A DNA stretch of 59,556 nucleotides from DATAEU01 sp046724395. Its GTDB lineage: Bacteria > Actinomycetota > UBA4738 > HRBIN12. The DNA lies in NCBI GenBank assembly GCA_046724395.1, contig JBKOWM010000049.1:1-59556 (forward strand), written 5' to 3'. A program made the translations under genes and the position numbers. Position 1 is the stretch's first letter. Each line of letters begins with the position of its first letter. The notes beneath the pieces were generated by a model, which was given only the letters and a program-made list of their open reading frames with translations, was not told the DNA's origin and did no database searches. This document shows, piece after piece, positions 23,374-31,389 of this stretch.

Positions 23374-24516
23374 TTGGCGAACGTCACCGAGCAGCAGGTT
23401 CGCGAGGCGCTCAGGTCGGTCCTCGACCCCGAGATCGGTCGGCCGATCGAGGACCTCGGCATGCTTGAGCGCATCGACGTCGATGGCGACCTCGTACGCG
23501 TCCATGTGCTGCTCACGATCGCCGGGTGCCCGCTTCAGGAGCGCATCACGTCCGACGTAACGACCGCGCTTGCGCCGATCGGCGTCGACCGGGTCGACGT
23601 CCGGATGACGCCGATGAGCGAGGAGCAGCGGGCGGCGCTCGTCGGCAAGCTGCGCGGCGGCCCGGGCAGCGCGCCGCAGCAGCAGCGATCCTTCTTCACC
23701 GACGGCAAAACCTCCGTCATCGCCGTCGCCTCCGGCAAGGGCGGCGTCGGCAAGTCGAGCGTGACAGTGAACCTCGCGGCCGCGCTCGCGGCCGAGGGCC
23801 ACCGGGTCGGCATCCTCGACGCGGACGTGTGGGGCTTCAGCGTGCCGCGGATGCTCGGCGTGCACGGGCAGCCCGTCGGGTTCAACGACATGATCCTGCC
23901 GCTCGAGGGCAGCGGCGTGAAGGTCATCTCGATGGGGTTCTTCGTCCCGGAGGAGCAGCCCGTCATCTGGCGCGGCCCGATGCTGCACAAGGCGATCGAG
24001 CAGTTTCTCGGCGACGTCTACTGGGGCGACCTCGAGTTCCTTCTCTGCGATCTTCCCCCGGGCACCGGCGACGTCTCGATCTCGCTCGCATCGTTCCTTC
24101 CGGGCGCGTCGATGCTCGTCGTGACCACGCCGCAGGAGGCGGCGCGCAAGGTCGCCGAACGGGCCGGGAAGATGGCGGAACGAACGAACCTGCGTCCGAT
24201 CGGGGTGATCGAGAACATGTCGTGGTTCGCGTGCCCGCACTGCGGCGAGCCCACACGGATCTTCGGCGAGGGCGGCGGGCAGGAGGCCGCCGATACCCTC
24301 GGGGTGCCGCTCATCGGGCAGATCCCGATCGAGCCCCGGCTGCGGGAGGGCGGGGACGAGGGCCGCCCGATCGTCGTCCGCGAACCGGATTCGCCGGCGG
24401 CTCAGGCGCTCGTGGACGCCGCCCGGGCGGTCGCCCAGGTGACGCGTTCGAAGGTCGGCAAGCCGCTGACGCTGCTCGCAACCGGTGCGCCGGATGGCGC
24501 GGGCCACCACCACTAG
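23374..24516 (+). CDS. mrp: Mrp/ApbC-type Fe-S cluster carrier ATPase
   Basis: 380 residues. N-terminal MIP18/DUF59 domain (about 1-80, VLDPEIGRPIEDLGML, AGCPLQERI), then a deviant-Walker P-loop GKGGVGKSS near residue 120, LDADVWGFSVPRMLG, FLLCDLPPGTGDVSI, and FACPHCGEPT, whose CxxC binds the bridging cluster. It ends in GAGHHH. TTG 23374 is chosen because AAGGAAGG lies 5 nt upstream and the DUF59 domain begins at once; ATG 23299 would add 25 unconserved residues and leave only 26 bp for the divergent promoters. Confidence 0.92.
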   Translation: MANVTEQQVREALRSVLDPEIGRPIEDLGMLERIDVDGDLVRVHVLLTIAGCPLQERITSDVTTALAPIGVDRVDVRMTPMSEEQRAALVGKLRGGPGSAPQQQRSFFTDGKTSVIAVASGKGGVGKSSVTVNLAAALAAEGHRVGILDADVWGFSVPRMLGVHGQPVGFNDMILPLEGSGVKVISMGFFVPEEQPVIWRGPMLHKAIEQFLGDVYWGDLEFLLCDLPPGTGDVSISLASFLPGASMLVVTTPQEAARKVAERAGKMAERTNLRPIGVIENMSWFACPHCGEPTRIFGEGGGQEAADTLGVPLIGQIPIEPRLREGGDEGRPIVVREPDSPAAQALVDAARAVAQVTRSKVGKPLTLLATGAPDGAGHHH

Positions 24517-24535
24517 CGCGCCGTCGCTCTGTTCG

Positions 24536-25486
24536 TCACTCTGGAGGAGGCGCGCCCAACCGTTCGCGGAGGCTCGGCTCCTCCGGCTGGGTCTTCGCGG
24601 GACGCTCCGCGCGGATCGCCCACACGAGCAGCGTGACGATGCAGATCACGGAGACGGTCGCACCCGTCCACTGGCTTCCCGTCAAGCCGAAGAAGCGCTT
24701 GTCCACGCGCAGGAAGTCCTCGAGCACGCGTGTGGCGCCGTACCAGGCGCCGAAGGTGAGCGTGAGGATGCCCTCGCGCCGGAGCCCCCGCGACAGCACG
24801 TACAGCCCCAGGAACAGCAGCGTCGCCGAGATCATGTCGTACAGAGCCGTCTGGTGCAGACCGGTCCCCGTCGAGAGACGTTCGCCGATCGCCGAAAGCA
24901 ACGTGGCGCCGCTCCGGCTGTAAACGACGTGCTGCCCACCTTGAAGAATCTCGCGGCAGACGCCCGCCACGCAGCTGAAACCGGCCGGCGTGCCGCCCTC
25001 GTAGCGGAACGCGAGCGCCCACGACGTGGGTTTGCCGAGATGATCTCCGATGATCAGATCGCCGATCCGCCCGAACGCGATACCGAACGCCAAGCCGATC
25101 ACGGCCCCGTCCATGACCTGGAAGAAGCCGTAGCGGTTTCGGCGCATGAGCGGGAGGTTCACCAGGATGGCGCCGGCGATCCCGCCGAGCAGGCTGATCC
25201 CCCCTCGCCAGATCGCAAGCGTGTCGAGGACGCTGTCGAACTCCGACCAGTGCGCGATGACGTAGAACAGTCGCGCGCCGACGATCGCGCCGATCAACGC
25301 CCAGAAAACCATTTGGTTGACGTGCTCGAGTCGCACTCCGCGCCGTTGACCCTCGCGACCGAGGATCCACGCGCCGAACAGGAACCCGACCGCGATGCCG
25401 ACGCCGTGCGGGGAGATCGCGAAGCTCCGGCCGATATGCACGCGGTCGAGAACCGGCCAGCCGATCGAGGCCAGCGCCGCTAGCAC
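24536..25486 (-). CDS. lgt: Prolipoprotein diacylglyceryl transferase
   Basis: 316-residue multi-spanning membrane enzyme that moves diacylglycerol from phosphatidylglycerol to the lipobox Cys of prolipoproteins. The signature GRIGDLIIGDHLGKPT lies near residue 138; GGISLLGGIAGAI and the active-site His region precede it, and HQTALYDMI follows near residue 210. The start is GTG; TAGACT ends exactly 6 nt upstream and there is no Shine-Dalgarno. PgsA (substrate supply) and a lipoprotein at 41-42 kb are in the same window. Confidence 0.95.
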   Translation of the reverse strand: MLAALASIGWPVLDRVHIGRSFAISPHGVGIAVGFLFGAWILGREGQRRGVRLEHVNQMVFWALIGAIVGARLFYVIAHWSEFDSVLDTLAIWRGGISLLGGIAGAILVNLPLMRRNRYGFFQVMDGAVIGLAFGIAFGRIGDLIIGDHLGKPTSWALAFRYEGGTPAGFSCVAGVCREILQGGQHVVYSRSGATLLSAIGERLSTGTGLHQTALYDMISATLLFLGLYVLSRGLRREGILTLTFGAWYGATRVLEDFLRVDKRFFGLTGSQWTGATVSVICIVTLLVWAIRAERPAKTQPEEPSLRERLGAPPPE

Positions 25487-25549
25487 AGCTGGAGTCTACT
25501 GACGGTTGCGGTCAGCGGGTGGTCGAAGGGAGCCGCGCCGCGCGCGTCG

Positions 25550-26137
25550 CTACCCGTCAAGACGGGTCGACCAAGCGTCGGCCACGGCGCGGCCCATCAG
25601 AAGACCTCCGATGACATCGCCCGCATAGTGCACGCCGAGATAGATCCTCGACAGACCGACGAGGTCCGCCATCCCCGCGAGCGCGGCGCGCTGAGTGAAT
25701 CCCAACGCCAGCTCGCGGCCCGCGACGGTGGCGAACGCGAGCAACACCGCGGGATGGCTGCTCGGCCACGAGGTGCCCTGCGGCCGCTCGATCAGCAGAC
25801 GCGTTCCCATCTCGTCGGCCAGGAACGGACGCGTCCGGACGAACAGCCGCTTCAGCGCCTGGCCGGTGACCCACGCGGTCGACGCGGCGGCGAGCCCCCG
25901 CCCGGCCGCGCGCCGTTCGCCCACCGCCGCCAGTGCCGCCGCGGCGCCGACGGACGCCCAGATCGAGCCGAGCTCAGTGATGCTCGAGAAGAACGCGTCG
26001 GCGGCCCGTCCGCGCGGGCTGTTGATTGCGCGGAACGCGCGTTCGTCGAGTTCACGGCCGCCCCCACGCGTCGCGGTGACGCCGACGGCGACGGCCCCGG
26101 CCATGAGCGCTGCGACCCTGATCGCGCGCTTCGCCAC
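25550..26137 (-). CDS. PAP2-family phosphatase
   Basis: 195-residue membrane phosphatase. The three PAP2 motifs are present: KRLFVRTRP, WPSSHPA (catalytic His) and SRIYLGVHYAGDV. Family members dephosphorylate phosphatidic acid, PGP, undecaprenyl pyrophosphate or decaprenyl-phospho-sugars. The open frame runs to 26314, but the extra 59 residues are Arg/Pro-rich and look untranslated. GTG 26137 has TATCAT ending 7 nt upstream, matching other starts in the window. The 253 bp upstream, before the SRPBCC gene, hold no recognisable gene. Confidence 0.85.
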   Translation of the reverse strand: MAKRAIRVAALMAGAVAVGVTATRGGGRELDERAFRAINSPRGRAADAFFSSITELGSIWASVGAAAALAAVGERRAAGRGLAAASTAWVTGQALKRLFVRTRPFLADEMGTRLLIERPQGTSWPSSHPAVLLAFATVAGRELALGFTQRAALAGMADLVGLSRIYLGVHYAGDVIGGLLMGRAVADAWSTRLDG

Positions 26138-26390
26138 GCGCTGGATGATATGCGACCATCGAAGCGCCCCCGACCACTCTGCGTCCCGGGACACCGTCGG
26201 CGGACGGCATGGACAGACACGACGAGGAGGGCGATCGCCAGGAACGAACGGGCGCGGCCCCGAGGACGCGTCCTCGTCGGCACGCGAGGGCCGCGTCGCT
26301 GGGAGCGACGGCACCTGCGGAGTGGCGGGCGACGCTCAAGCGCGACGCCGGGCGGTGACGGCACGCTGACGCGTGATCCCGAGCGACCCT

Positions 26391-26864
26391 TCAGCGACCG
26401 CGCGTCTCGATCTCGTGCTTCTGCGCGAACGTGCCGAGCTTCAGAGCCAGGCTCGCCCCGCCGACGGCCGAGAGGCTCCGCGCGGCGAGGTCTCCGAGAG
26501 CCCCGCCTCGGAACGAGTACTCGACGTCATGCTCGAGCCGGCTCCGCGAGCTGCCGATGGGCGTGATCGTCGTGCGAACCATCGCGTCGAGCAGCCCGGA
26601 CAGCCGCAGACAGGCGTAGCCGGGGGGGGACCACTCGAGGACGTCGGCGTGGATCCTCGCGCGGATCGCGAGGAACCTCATGACGACCGTGTACGACGCG
26701 CCCTTGCTCAGGCCGCCCGGTGGCACGTCCTCGATCGAGACGATGTGGCGCTCCCACCGCGGCAGATTGCGAGGGTCGGCCGCCACGTCCCAGACGCGTT
26801 CGGGGGGAGCGTCGATCTCCACGCTCACGCTCGCCCTCTTCCCGCGGCCGTATGGGATCGTCAT
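26391..26864 (-). CDS. SRPBCC (START/polyketide-cyclase-like) protein
   Basis: 157 residues of the Bet v1-like fold: VEIDAPPERVWDVAADPRNLPRWERHIVSIEDV at the N-terminus, SYTVVMRFL in the central sheet, and a long C-terminal helix. Proteins of this type hold hydrophobic ligands, but the ligand is unknown. ATG 26864 overlaps the stop of the upstream flavin-barrel gene by 4 nt (ATGA), so the two are coupled. Confidence 0.78.
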   Translation of the reverse strand: MTIPYGRGKRASVSVEIDAPPERVWDVAADPRNLPRWERHIVSIEDVPPGGLSKGASYTVVMRFLAIRARIHADVLEWSPPGYACLRLSGLLDAMVRTTITPIGSSRSRLEHDVEYSFRGGALGDLAARSLSAVGGASLALKLGTFAQKHEIETRGR

Positions 26865-27820
26865 GCGACCCTCGAGCTCCCGCTTGTCCAGCCCTCCCAC
26901 CAGACGACACGCCGCGGCCGAAGCCGCACCAACGCGTCGCGCTCCGGGTTCCCTCCCGTTTCGCGGATCGCCGCATCGAGTGCGCGGCGCCCGGAACGCA
27001 CCTCGGCGGGCACGAACATGTCAGCGGATCCCTGCACCATGCACCCGAGCATGCGGCGTGCCCGCCACCATGAGGGCTGGTCGATGCCGAGCGCGGCTCC
27101 GACGCTCGGGCCGCCCACGGCTCTGGCCAGCGCAGCGACGGGCATAGACGCCAGGATCGGGCCGTCGCGGGAGAGCCACCGGACCGGAACGACCGCGAGG
27201 TCGGCGCCGTCGTCGAGCGCGAGCGCACCCGTCGCGTGATCGCCGACCGCGTGTCGCACCTGGCGGGGGAGCGCGACGAAGGCGTCCGCGGCGCGGACGG
27301 CGCGGAACCCCGCCCGCGAGCGAAGCCTCCGGTCGCCGTCGAGCGAGCCGGCCGTCTCGATGACGACGGCACCGCCGGCGAACAGCGTCGCCCGATCCAA
27401 CCGAATCTCGACGAAGACCCTCGCAGGCGGCGTCCACGCGAGCGGCAGACGATGGGCGTCCACCGCGTAGCCGGCGAAGAACTTGGCGTTCTTCCGAGAG
27501 AACCGAAGCGACGCGGCCGCAACCGCCGGCGTGCGGCCGATCGCGTCGGGCCACGTCGCCGTGTCGAGAACGTCGTAAGGCCGCGCGTGGCCGACGAAGC
27601 TCACCGCGTCGTTTCCGTCGTGGACGAGCCCCGCGACGACCGGCTCCGACCGCCACGCTCTCGCCTTCACCGACCCGCGGGACGTCGTGACCCATACACT
27701 CCCCCCCGAGTAGACGAACACCATCGGCGTCAGGTGCGGTCCGCCGTCGGTCCGCGCCGCGAGGTGGCAGAACTCTCCGTGTGCGAGGACGGACGCCATG
27801 TTCGGGGGAAGCGCGATCAC
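26861..27820 (-). CDS. FMN-binding split-barrel (PPOX/pyridoxamine oxidase-like) protein
   Basis: 319 residues. The N-terminal half reads as a PPOX-type split barrel: ALPPNMASVLAHGEFCHLAARTDGGPHLTPMVFVYSGGSVWVTTSRGSVKARAWRSEP. Related segments recur in the second half (GALALDDGADLAVVPVRWLSRDGPILASMP), suggesting a tandem or divergent duplication. It probably binds a flavin, F420 or heme; activity unknown. GTG 27820 is chosen because it overlaps the upstream stop (GTGA). The three-gene set CPBP-PPOX-SRPBCC is coupled throughout. Confidence 0.7.
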   Translation of the reverse strand: MIALPPNMASVLAHGEFCHLAARTDGGPHLTPMVFVYSGGSVWVTTSRGSVKARAWRSEPVVAGLVHDGNDAVSFVGHARPYDVLDTATWPDAIGRTPAVAAASLRFSRKNAKFFAGYAVDAHRLPLAWTPPARVFVEIRLDRATLFAGGAVVIETAGSLDGDRRLRSRAGFRAVRAADAFVALPRQVRHAVGDHATGALALDDGADLAVVPVRWLSRDGPILASMPVAALARAVGGPSVGAALGIDQPSWWRARRMLGCMVQGSADMFVPAEVRSGRRALDAAIRETGGNPERDALVRLRPRRVVWWEGWTSGSSRVA

Positions 27821-28377
27821 GGGGCCTCGTGCACGAGCGGCCTCGCGACCATGAGCGTCGTCCACACGACGTGTGACACGATGCCGGCGAGCACGCCGGC
27901 GCTCCACCATGCGAGCGCCCCCCAGACGGCTCCCCCGACGAGGGCGGCCAAGACGATGGAGAGGTTGCGGCTCGCGGCGCTCGTCGCGACGTACGCGGCG
28001 AGTGTCGCGATCATCGCGGCAGCGGCCGAGTCGAACCGAGCGGCCAATTCGCGCTGCGCGAAGCCACGCCAGAACAGCTCCTCACCGACCGCAACGACGC
28101 CGGCCGCGGCCGCCGCGAGGCCTGAGCGGGAGCCGCGGTTCCCGTAGATGTCGTCGGCGTCGCGCATCAACGCCGGCCACCGGTTCCGCATCATCCTGAT
28201 GAAGACACCGGTCCCGACGTACAGGGCGAGACCCGCCGCGAACCCACTGACGCCGGCGAGCCAGACCGGCACGCCCCCCGACAGCGGTGGAGGGGCGACG
28301 GCGAGTGCGACGACGCCCGAGAAGAACGAGACCATGCCGACGGTCGTCCAGACGCTCCCCCGCCCCGACGCCACCAT
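27817..28377 (-). CDS. CPBP-family intramembrane metalloprotease (CAAX protease-like)
   Basis: About 186 residues with four or five membrane helices. The diagnostic EELFWRGFAQREL (Glu-Glu-x3-Arg) and the downstream His-containing GIVSHVVWTTLM motifs of the Rce1/ABI family are present. Roles range from peptide maturation to bacteriocin immunity; here it is unknown. The start is unsure: ATG 28377 is chosen, while the open frame continues to a TTG at 28434. Confidence 0.8.
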   Translation of the reverse strand: MVASGRGSVWTTVGMVSFFSGVVALAVAPPPLSGGVPVWLAGVSGFAAGLALYVGTGVFIRMMRNRWPALMRDADDIYGNRGSRSGLAAAAAGVVAVGEELFWRGFAQRELAARFDSAAAAMIATLAAYVATSAASRNLSIVLAALVGGAVWGALAWWSAGVLAGIVSHVVWTTLMVARPLVHEAP

Positions 28378-28470
28378 CGACGACGCGACGACCTGGGCGA
28401 GGCACCGGCCAGGAGCACCGCGAGGGTCATACAACCTGGGGTGGCTGCGTCCGTGCGGACGCCGGCGGCG

Positions 28471-29247
28471 TCACGGAAGAAAGCGAACCTTCGCCGCGAA
28501 CTCGGCCGTCAGCGCCGTGATCACGGCGAGATAGAAGAACCCGGTCGCCGCCTGGACGGCCGACGCGCGCGTCCCCCGCAGCGCCGCGCGGATCAGCACG
28601 GCGATCAGCGCGGTCGTCGCCACCATTCCGAGCGCGATCCACGAGGCGAGACCGACGGACGTCAGCAGCGGGTTGATGGCGGCCGATGGCGGGGTCGGGC
28701 CGAAACCCCCGGAGATGACGGCCGCCGCCTCCAGCGCCACCGCCGCGATCAGCAGCGTCGTGTAGCGATTGATCGGCGTCCGCGACAGCCCTCGGTCCGT
28801 CAGGTACCAGTGGCCGAGCAGCAGGCCGTCGACGACGGCGCCGAGGAACGCCGCGCCAGCCAACAGCTGGAGGACGGCCACGACGTATGAACCCTCCGAG
28901 GTTCCGGCCATCGCCGCGAGGAGCCCGATCGCGACGGGGACCGACGCCACGCCGACGATCCGCGCCGCCGACTGTCTCCGACCGATCAGCAGCGCCAGCC
29001 ATAGGCCCGTCACACCCGTCAGCGTGGCGGCGAGCACGACGCTCCAGCGCCCGGCGTCGCTGCCCGGCGTCGAGGCCACGTCCGTCGTCGCCCATGTCGA
29101 CGCGGCGAGCGCGAGCACGACGCTGCCCGTCAGGATGAAGAACCCACGGCGAACCTCACCCCAAAGCGGCGTCGGCCAAAGCAGCGCCGTCGCCCCCGAT
29201 GCAAGCTCCGCGAGCACGATGGCGGAGACGCCGGCGGGCCCCGTCAC
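28471..29247 (-). CDS. Integral membrane protein of unknown function
   Basis: 258 residues with about seven hydrophobic helices. Between them is a conserved-looking LLLGHWYLTDRGLSRTPINRYTTLL (about residues 128-152). I do not recognise a family. GTG 29247 overlaps the stop of a five-codon mini-ORF (GTGA) that itself starts 6 nt after a TACGCT hexamer, so translation may depend on reinitiation. It diverges from the methyltransferase gene. Confidence 0.68.
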   Translation of the reverse strand: MTGPAGVSAIVLAELASGATALLWPTPLWGEVRRGFFILTGSVVLALAASTWATTDVASTPGSDAGRWSVVLAATLTGVTGLWLALLIGRRQSAARIVGVASVPVAIGLLAAMAGTSEGSYVVAVLQLLAGAAFLGAVVDGLLLGHWYLTDRGLSRTPINRYTTLLIAAVALEAAAVISGGFGPTPPSAAINPLLTSVGLASWIALGMVATTALIAVLIRAALRGTRASAVQAATGFFYLAVITALTAEFAAKVRFLP

Positions 29248-29261
29248 GGGAGCGGCTCCAT
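29244..29261 (-). CDS. Five-codon leader mini-ORF (MEPLP)
   Basis: ATG-GAG-CCG-CTC-CCG-TGA on the minus strand. TACGCT ends 6 nt before this ATG, the same spacing seen at other inferred leaderless starts. Its TGA overlaps the GTG start of the membrane-protein gene. Either it is a genuine leader ORF for translational coupling, or the motif match is chance. No peptide data exist. Confidence 0.35.
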   Translation of the reverse strand: MEPLP

Positions 29262-29267
29262 CCGCAC

Positions 29268-29273
29268 AGCGTA
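29268..29273 (-). promoter_or_regulatory. -10-like TACGCT, minus strand
   Basis: It lies 6 nt before the mini-ORF ATG. The identical hexamer faces the other way at 29324-29329, so the 50 bp between them would hold two divergent promoters. Confidence 0.45.
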
Positions 29274-29323
29274 CCGGCGCCGACGTGGCCGCCGCGGCTA
29301 CCGTCGAACGGGGGTCGGGCCGA

Positions 29324-29329
29324 TACGCT
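29324..29329 (+). promoter_or_regulatory. -10-like TACGCT, plus strand
   Basis: It ends 6 nt before the methyltransferase ATG. That gene has no Shine-Dalgarno, so the transcript would begin at or next to the start codon. Confidence 0.5.
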
Positions 29330-29335
29330 TGGGTC

Positions 29336-30142
29336 ATGGATGACTGGCGCCGGTACGACGCCGTCGCAGACACGTACGAGCGCGTCCATGCGCCGCGACT
29401 CGCCGAGATCGCCGCCGACCTGGTGACGATGTCGGCCGTCGCACCGGGAGCCCGGGTCCTCGACGTGGGGACGGGCACCGGTGTCGGCGCGGCCGCGGCG
29501 GAGCAGCCGGCCGGTCGCGAGGGCCTCGTCGTCGGGGTCGACGTGTCGATGGGGATGCTTCTCGCCGGACGCGGCGCCCGTCCGGGGCTCCCGCTCGTCG
29601 CCGGCTCGGCGATCGACCTCCCCTTCCCGGACAGGACGTTCGACGTCGTGCTCGGCAACCTCGTCGTGGCGCATTTCACGAAGTACCAGACGGCGCTGTT
29701 CGACATGCTGCGCGTGCTGCGGGCCGGCGGTCGGCTGGCGATCTCGAGCTGGGCCGACAAACCGGATGACCTTCAAAAGACGTGGGCGGACCTCGTCGAG
29801 TCGTCGGTCGGCGCGGGGCTGCTCGAGGACGCTCGGCGGCAGGCCGTCCCATGGGCCGACCGCTTCGCGGATCGAACCGCCATCGAGGAGACGCTCATCG
29901 ACGCGGGACTGAGGCACGTACGAACGGAGCGGCGCGAGTATCGATTCGTCTATTCGCTCGACGAGTACGTCGACGGCCTTTCAACGTGGTCGACCGGCCG
30001 CTTCGTCCGATCGATGTTGGACCAGCAGGGGTGGCGGCGTTTCCTCGAACGCGCGTACGGCACGTTCGCCGAGCGCTTCGCCGATCCCGTCAACGACTTT
30101 CGCGACGTCTGGCTGGCCGTCGGTACCAAGCCCGAGTACTAG
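29336..30142 (+). CDS. SAM-dependent class I methyltransferase
   Basis: 268 residues with a Rossmann methyltransferase core: motif I ARVLDVGTGTGVGAAA (about residues 41-56), an acidic motif II VVGVDVSMGML, motif III/IV region AIDLPFPDRTFDVVLGNLVVAHF, and LRVLRAGGRLAISSWA. It resembles the UbiE/Methyltransf_11 group that methylates small metabolites. The substrate is unknown. No neighbouring biosynthetic partner is evident. Confidence 0.85.
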   Translation: MDDWRRYDAVADTYERVHAPRLAEIAADLVTMSAVAPGARVLDVGTGTGVGAAAAEQPAGREGLVVGVDVSMGMLLAGRGARPGLPLVAGSAIDLPFPDRTFDVVLGNLVVAHFTKYQTALFDMLRVLRAGGRLAISSWADKPDDLQKTWADLVESSVGAGLLEDARRQAVPWADRFADRTAIEETLIDAGLRHVRTERREYRFVYSLDEYVDGLSTWSTGRFVRSMLDQQGWRRFLERAYGTFAERFADPVNDFRDVWLAVGTKPEY

Positions 30143-30303
30143 GGGGCGACCGCTCGCCGCCTCGCGGAAGGGCGACTCGAACTTTTCCGCGCTCCCCCCA
30201 TTCGGGGGTGATTCACCTATTCGCCGAAGCCTCGGCGGAAGCCGGGCCCCTCCGCCCCGCACATCTCGGACGAGTCGTAGGGTGGTAGTCGGAGGTGATC
30301 GAG

Positions 30304-30645
30304 ATGGACGTGCGGGAGACCATCGAGCAGGCGAAGGACGCGATGACCGTGAAGCGCGTCTACGGGGACGCCTACGAGAAGAACGGCGTCACCGTGATTC
30401 CCGCCGCGCGCGTGCAAGGCGGCGCCGGTGGAGGCGGCGGCGAGGGACCGCAGGGTCAGGGCGGCGGCTCGGGTAGCGGATTCGGCATGAACGCGAAGCC
30501 GGTCGGCGCTTTCGTGATCCGCGGCGACGACGTCGCGTGGCGTCCGGCGGTCGACGTCAATCGAGTCATCCTCGGTGCACAGCTCGTCGCGCTCGTCGCT
30601 TTGTTCGTCGCGCGCTCGATCGGCAGGGCGCGGGCCCACAAGTAA
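30304..30645 (+). CDS. GerW/YtfJ-family sporulation-protein homologue
   Basis: 113 residues: KRVYGDAYEKNGVTVIPAARVQGGAGGGGGE near the N-terminus is the GerW signature, followed by a Gly/Gln-rich loop, GAFVIRGDDVAWRPAVD, and a C-terminal hydrophobic segment (about 88-105) with basic tail that could anchor it. In Bacillus the family acts in spore germination; in actinobacteria it is widespread in non-sporulators with unknown role. ATG 30304 has GGAGGTGA 5 nt upstream; GTG 30295 is an alternative. Confidence 0.83.
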   Translation: MDVRETIEQAKDAMTVKRVYGDAYEKNGVTVIPAARVQGGAGGGGGEGPQGQGGGSGSGFGMNAKPVGAFVIRGDDVAWRPAVDVNRVILGAQLVALVALFVARSIGRARAHK

Positions 30646-30654
30646 GAGAGGGCG

Positions 30655-31389
30655 TCAGGAGAGGTCGAGCACGCGGAACGCCTCCGCGTGCTCGACGCCG
30701 ATTCGCGCTCCGGCCTCGGCAGCCTCCTTCGGCAGCCACTCCTCGAAGAACCTCACGCCCTCGCCCTCTAGCTGGCTGCGGTGCGCCAACAACGCCGCGA
30801 CCTTGCTGTCGACGAACCCGGTGACGTCCTCGTGGAAGTTCGGCTCGTTGGTCCACGCCAGCCGCACGTCACGGACGCTCCACGGCCCTAGCCCCTCGGC
30901 GAGGTGCTCGGCGAAGTAATGCGGGTTCCCGGCGCCCGGGTAAACGGCGTCGAGCGCGACCGCGCCAGCAGTCCGGTGGTCTGTGTGGTTGTAGAACTCG
31001 CCGTGCGTCGACATGTCGTCGGCCGGCGGGAAGAACCACACCGTCGGGTCGCATGACAGCACCGTCGTCGGCCGGATTTCCCGGATCTCTCGGACGACCC
31101 GGGCGCGGATCGGCGCGGTGTTCTCGAGCTCACCGTCGTGCGTGTCGAGCAGGGTGACGTGCGCGATGCCCATGATCCTCGCGGCCTCCTCGCTCTCGCG
31201 GGTCCGCACGGCCGCCAGTTCCGCGCGATCCAGAGCGGCATCCTGCGAGCCGCGGTCGCCGTTGGTCAGGATCAGCAGCCGCACCTCGCGGCCGGTCGCC
31301 GCGAGCTTGGTCATCGTGGCGCCGCACGAGATCTCGGCGTCGTCGGGGTGCGCGAAGATAGCGAGGACAGGCCCGTCGGGCTCCGTCAC
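30655..31389 (-). CDS. LmbE/PIG-L-family zinc deacetylase
   Basis: 244 residues. The zinc motif AIFAHPDDAEISCG (His-Pro-Asp-Asp) is at residues about 10-23, with LLDTHDGEL and FYNHTDHRTAG completing the site. Relatives deacetylate N-acetyl-glucosaminyl compounds (MshB, Mca, BshB); a mycothiol or bacillithiol-type role is possible but unproved. GTG 31389 overlaps the pepA stop (GTGA), so it is translated from the pepA message. Confidence 0.87.
   Translation of the reverse strand: MTEPDGPVLAIFAHPDDAEISCGATMTKLAATGREVRLLILTNGDRGSQDAALDRAELAAVRTRESEEAARIMGIAHVTLLDTHDGELENTAPIRARVVREIREIRPTTVLSCDPTVWFFPPADDMSTHGEFYNHTDHRTAGAVALDAVYPGAGNPHYFAEHLAEGLGPWSVRDVRLAWTNEPNFHEDVTGFVDSKVAALLAHRSQLEGEGVRFFEEWLPKEAAEAGARIGVEHAEAFRVLDLS

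Noticed and set aside
28428..28430. ATG as the start of the CPBP protease
   Set aside because: It is in another frame from the EELFWRGF motif; only the 28377 ATG or the 28434 TTG read into the protease.
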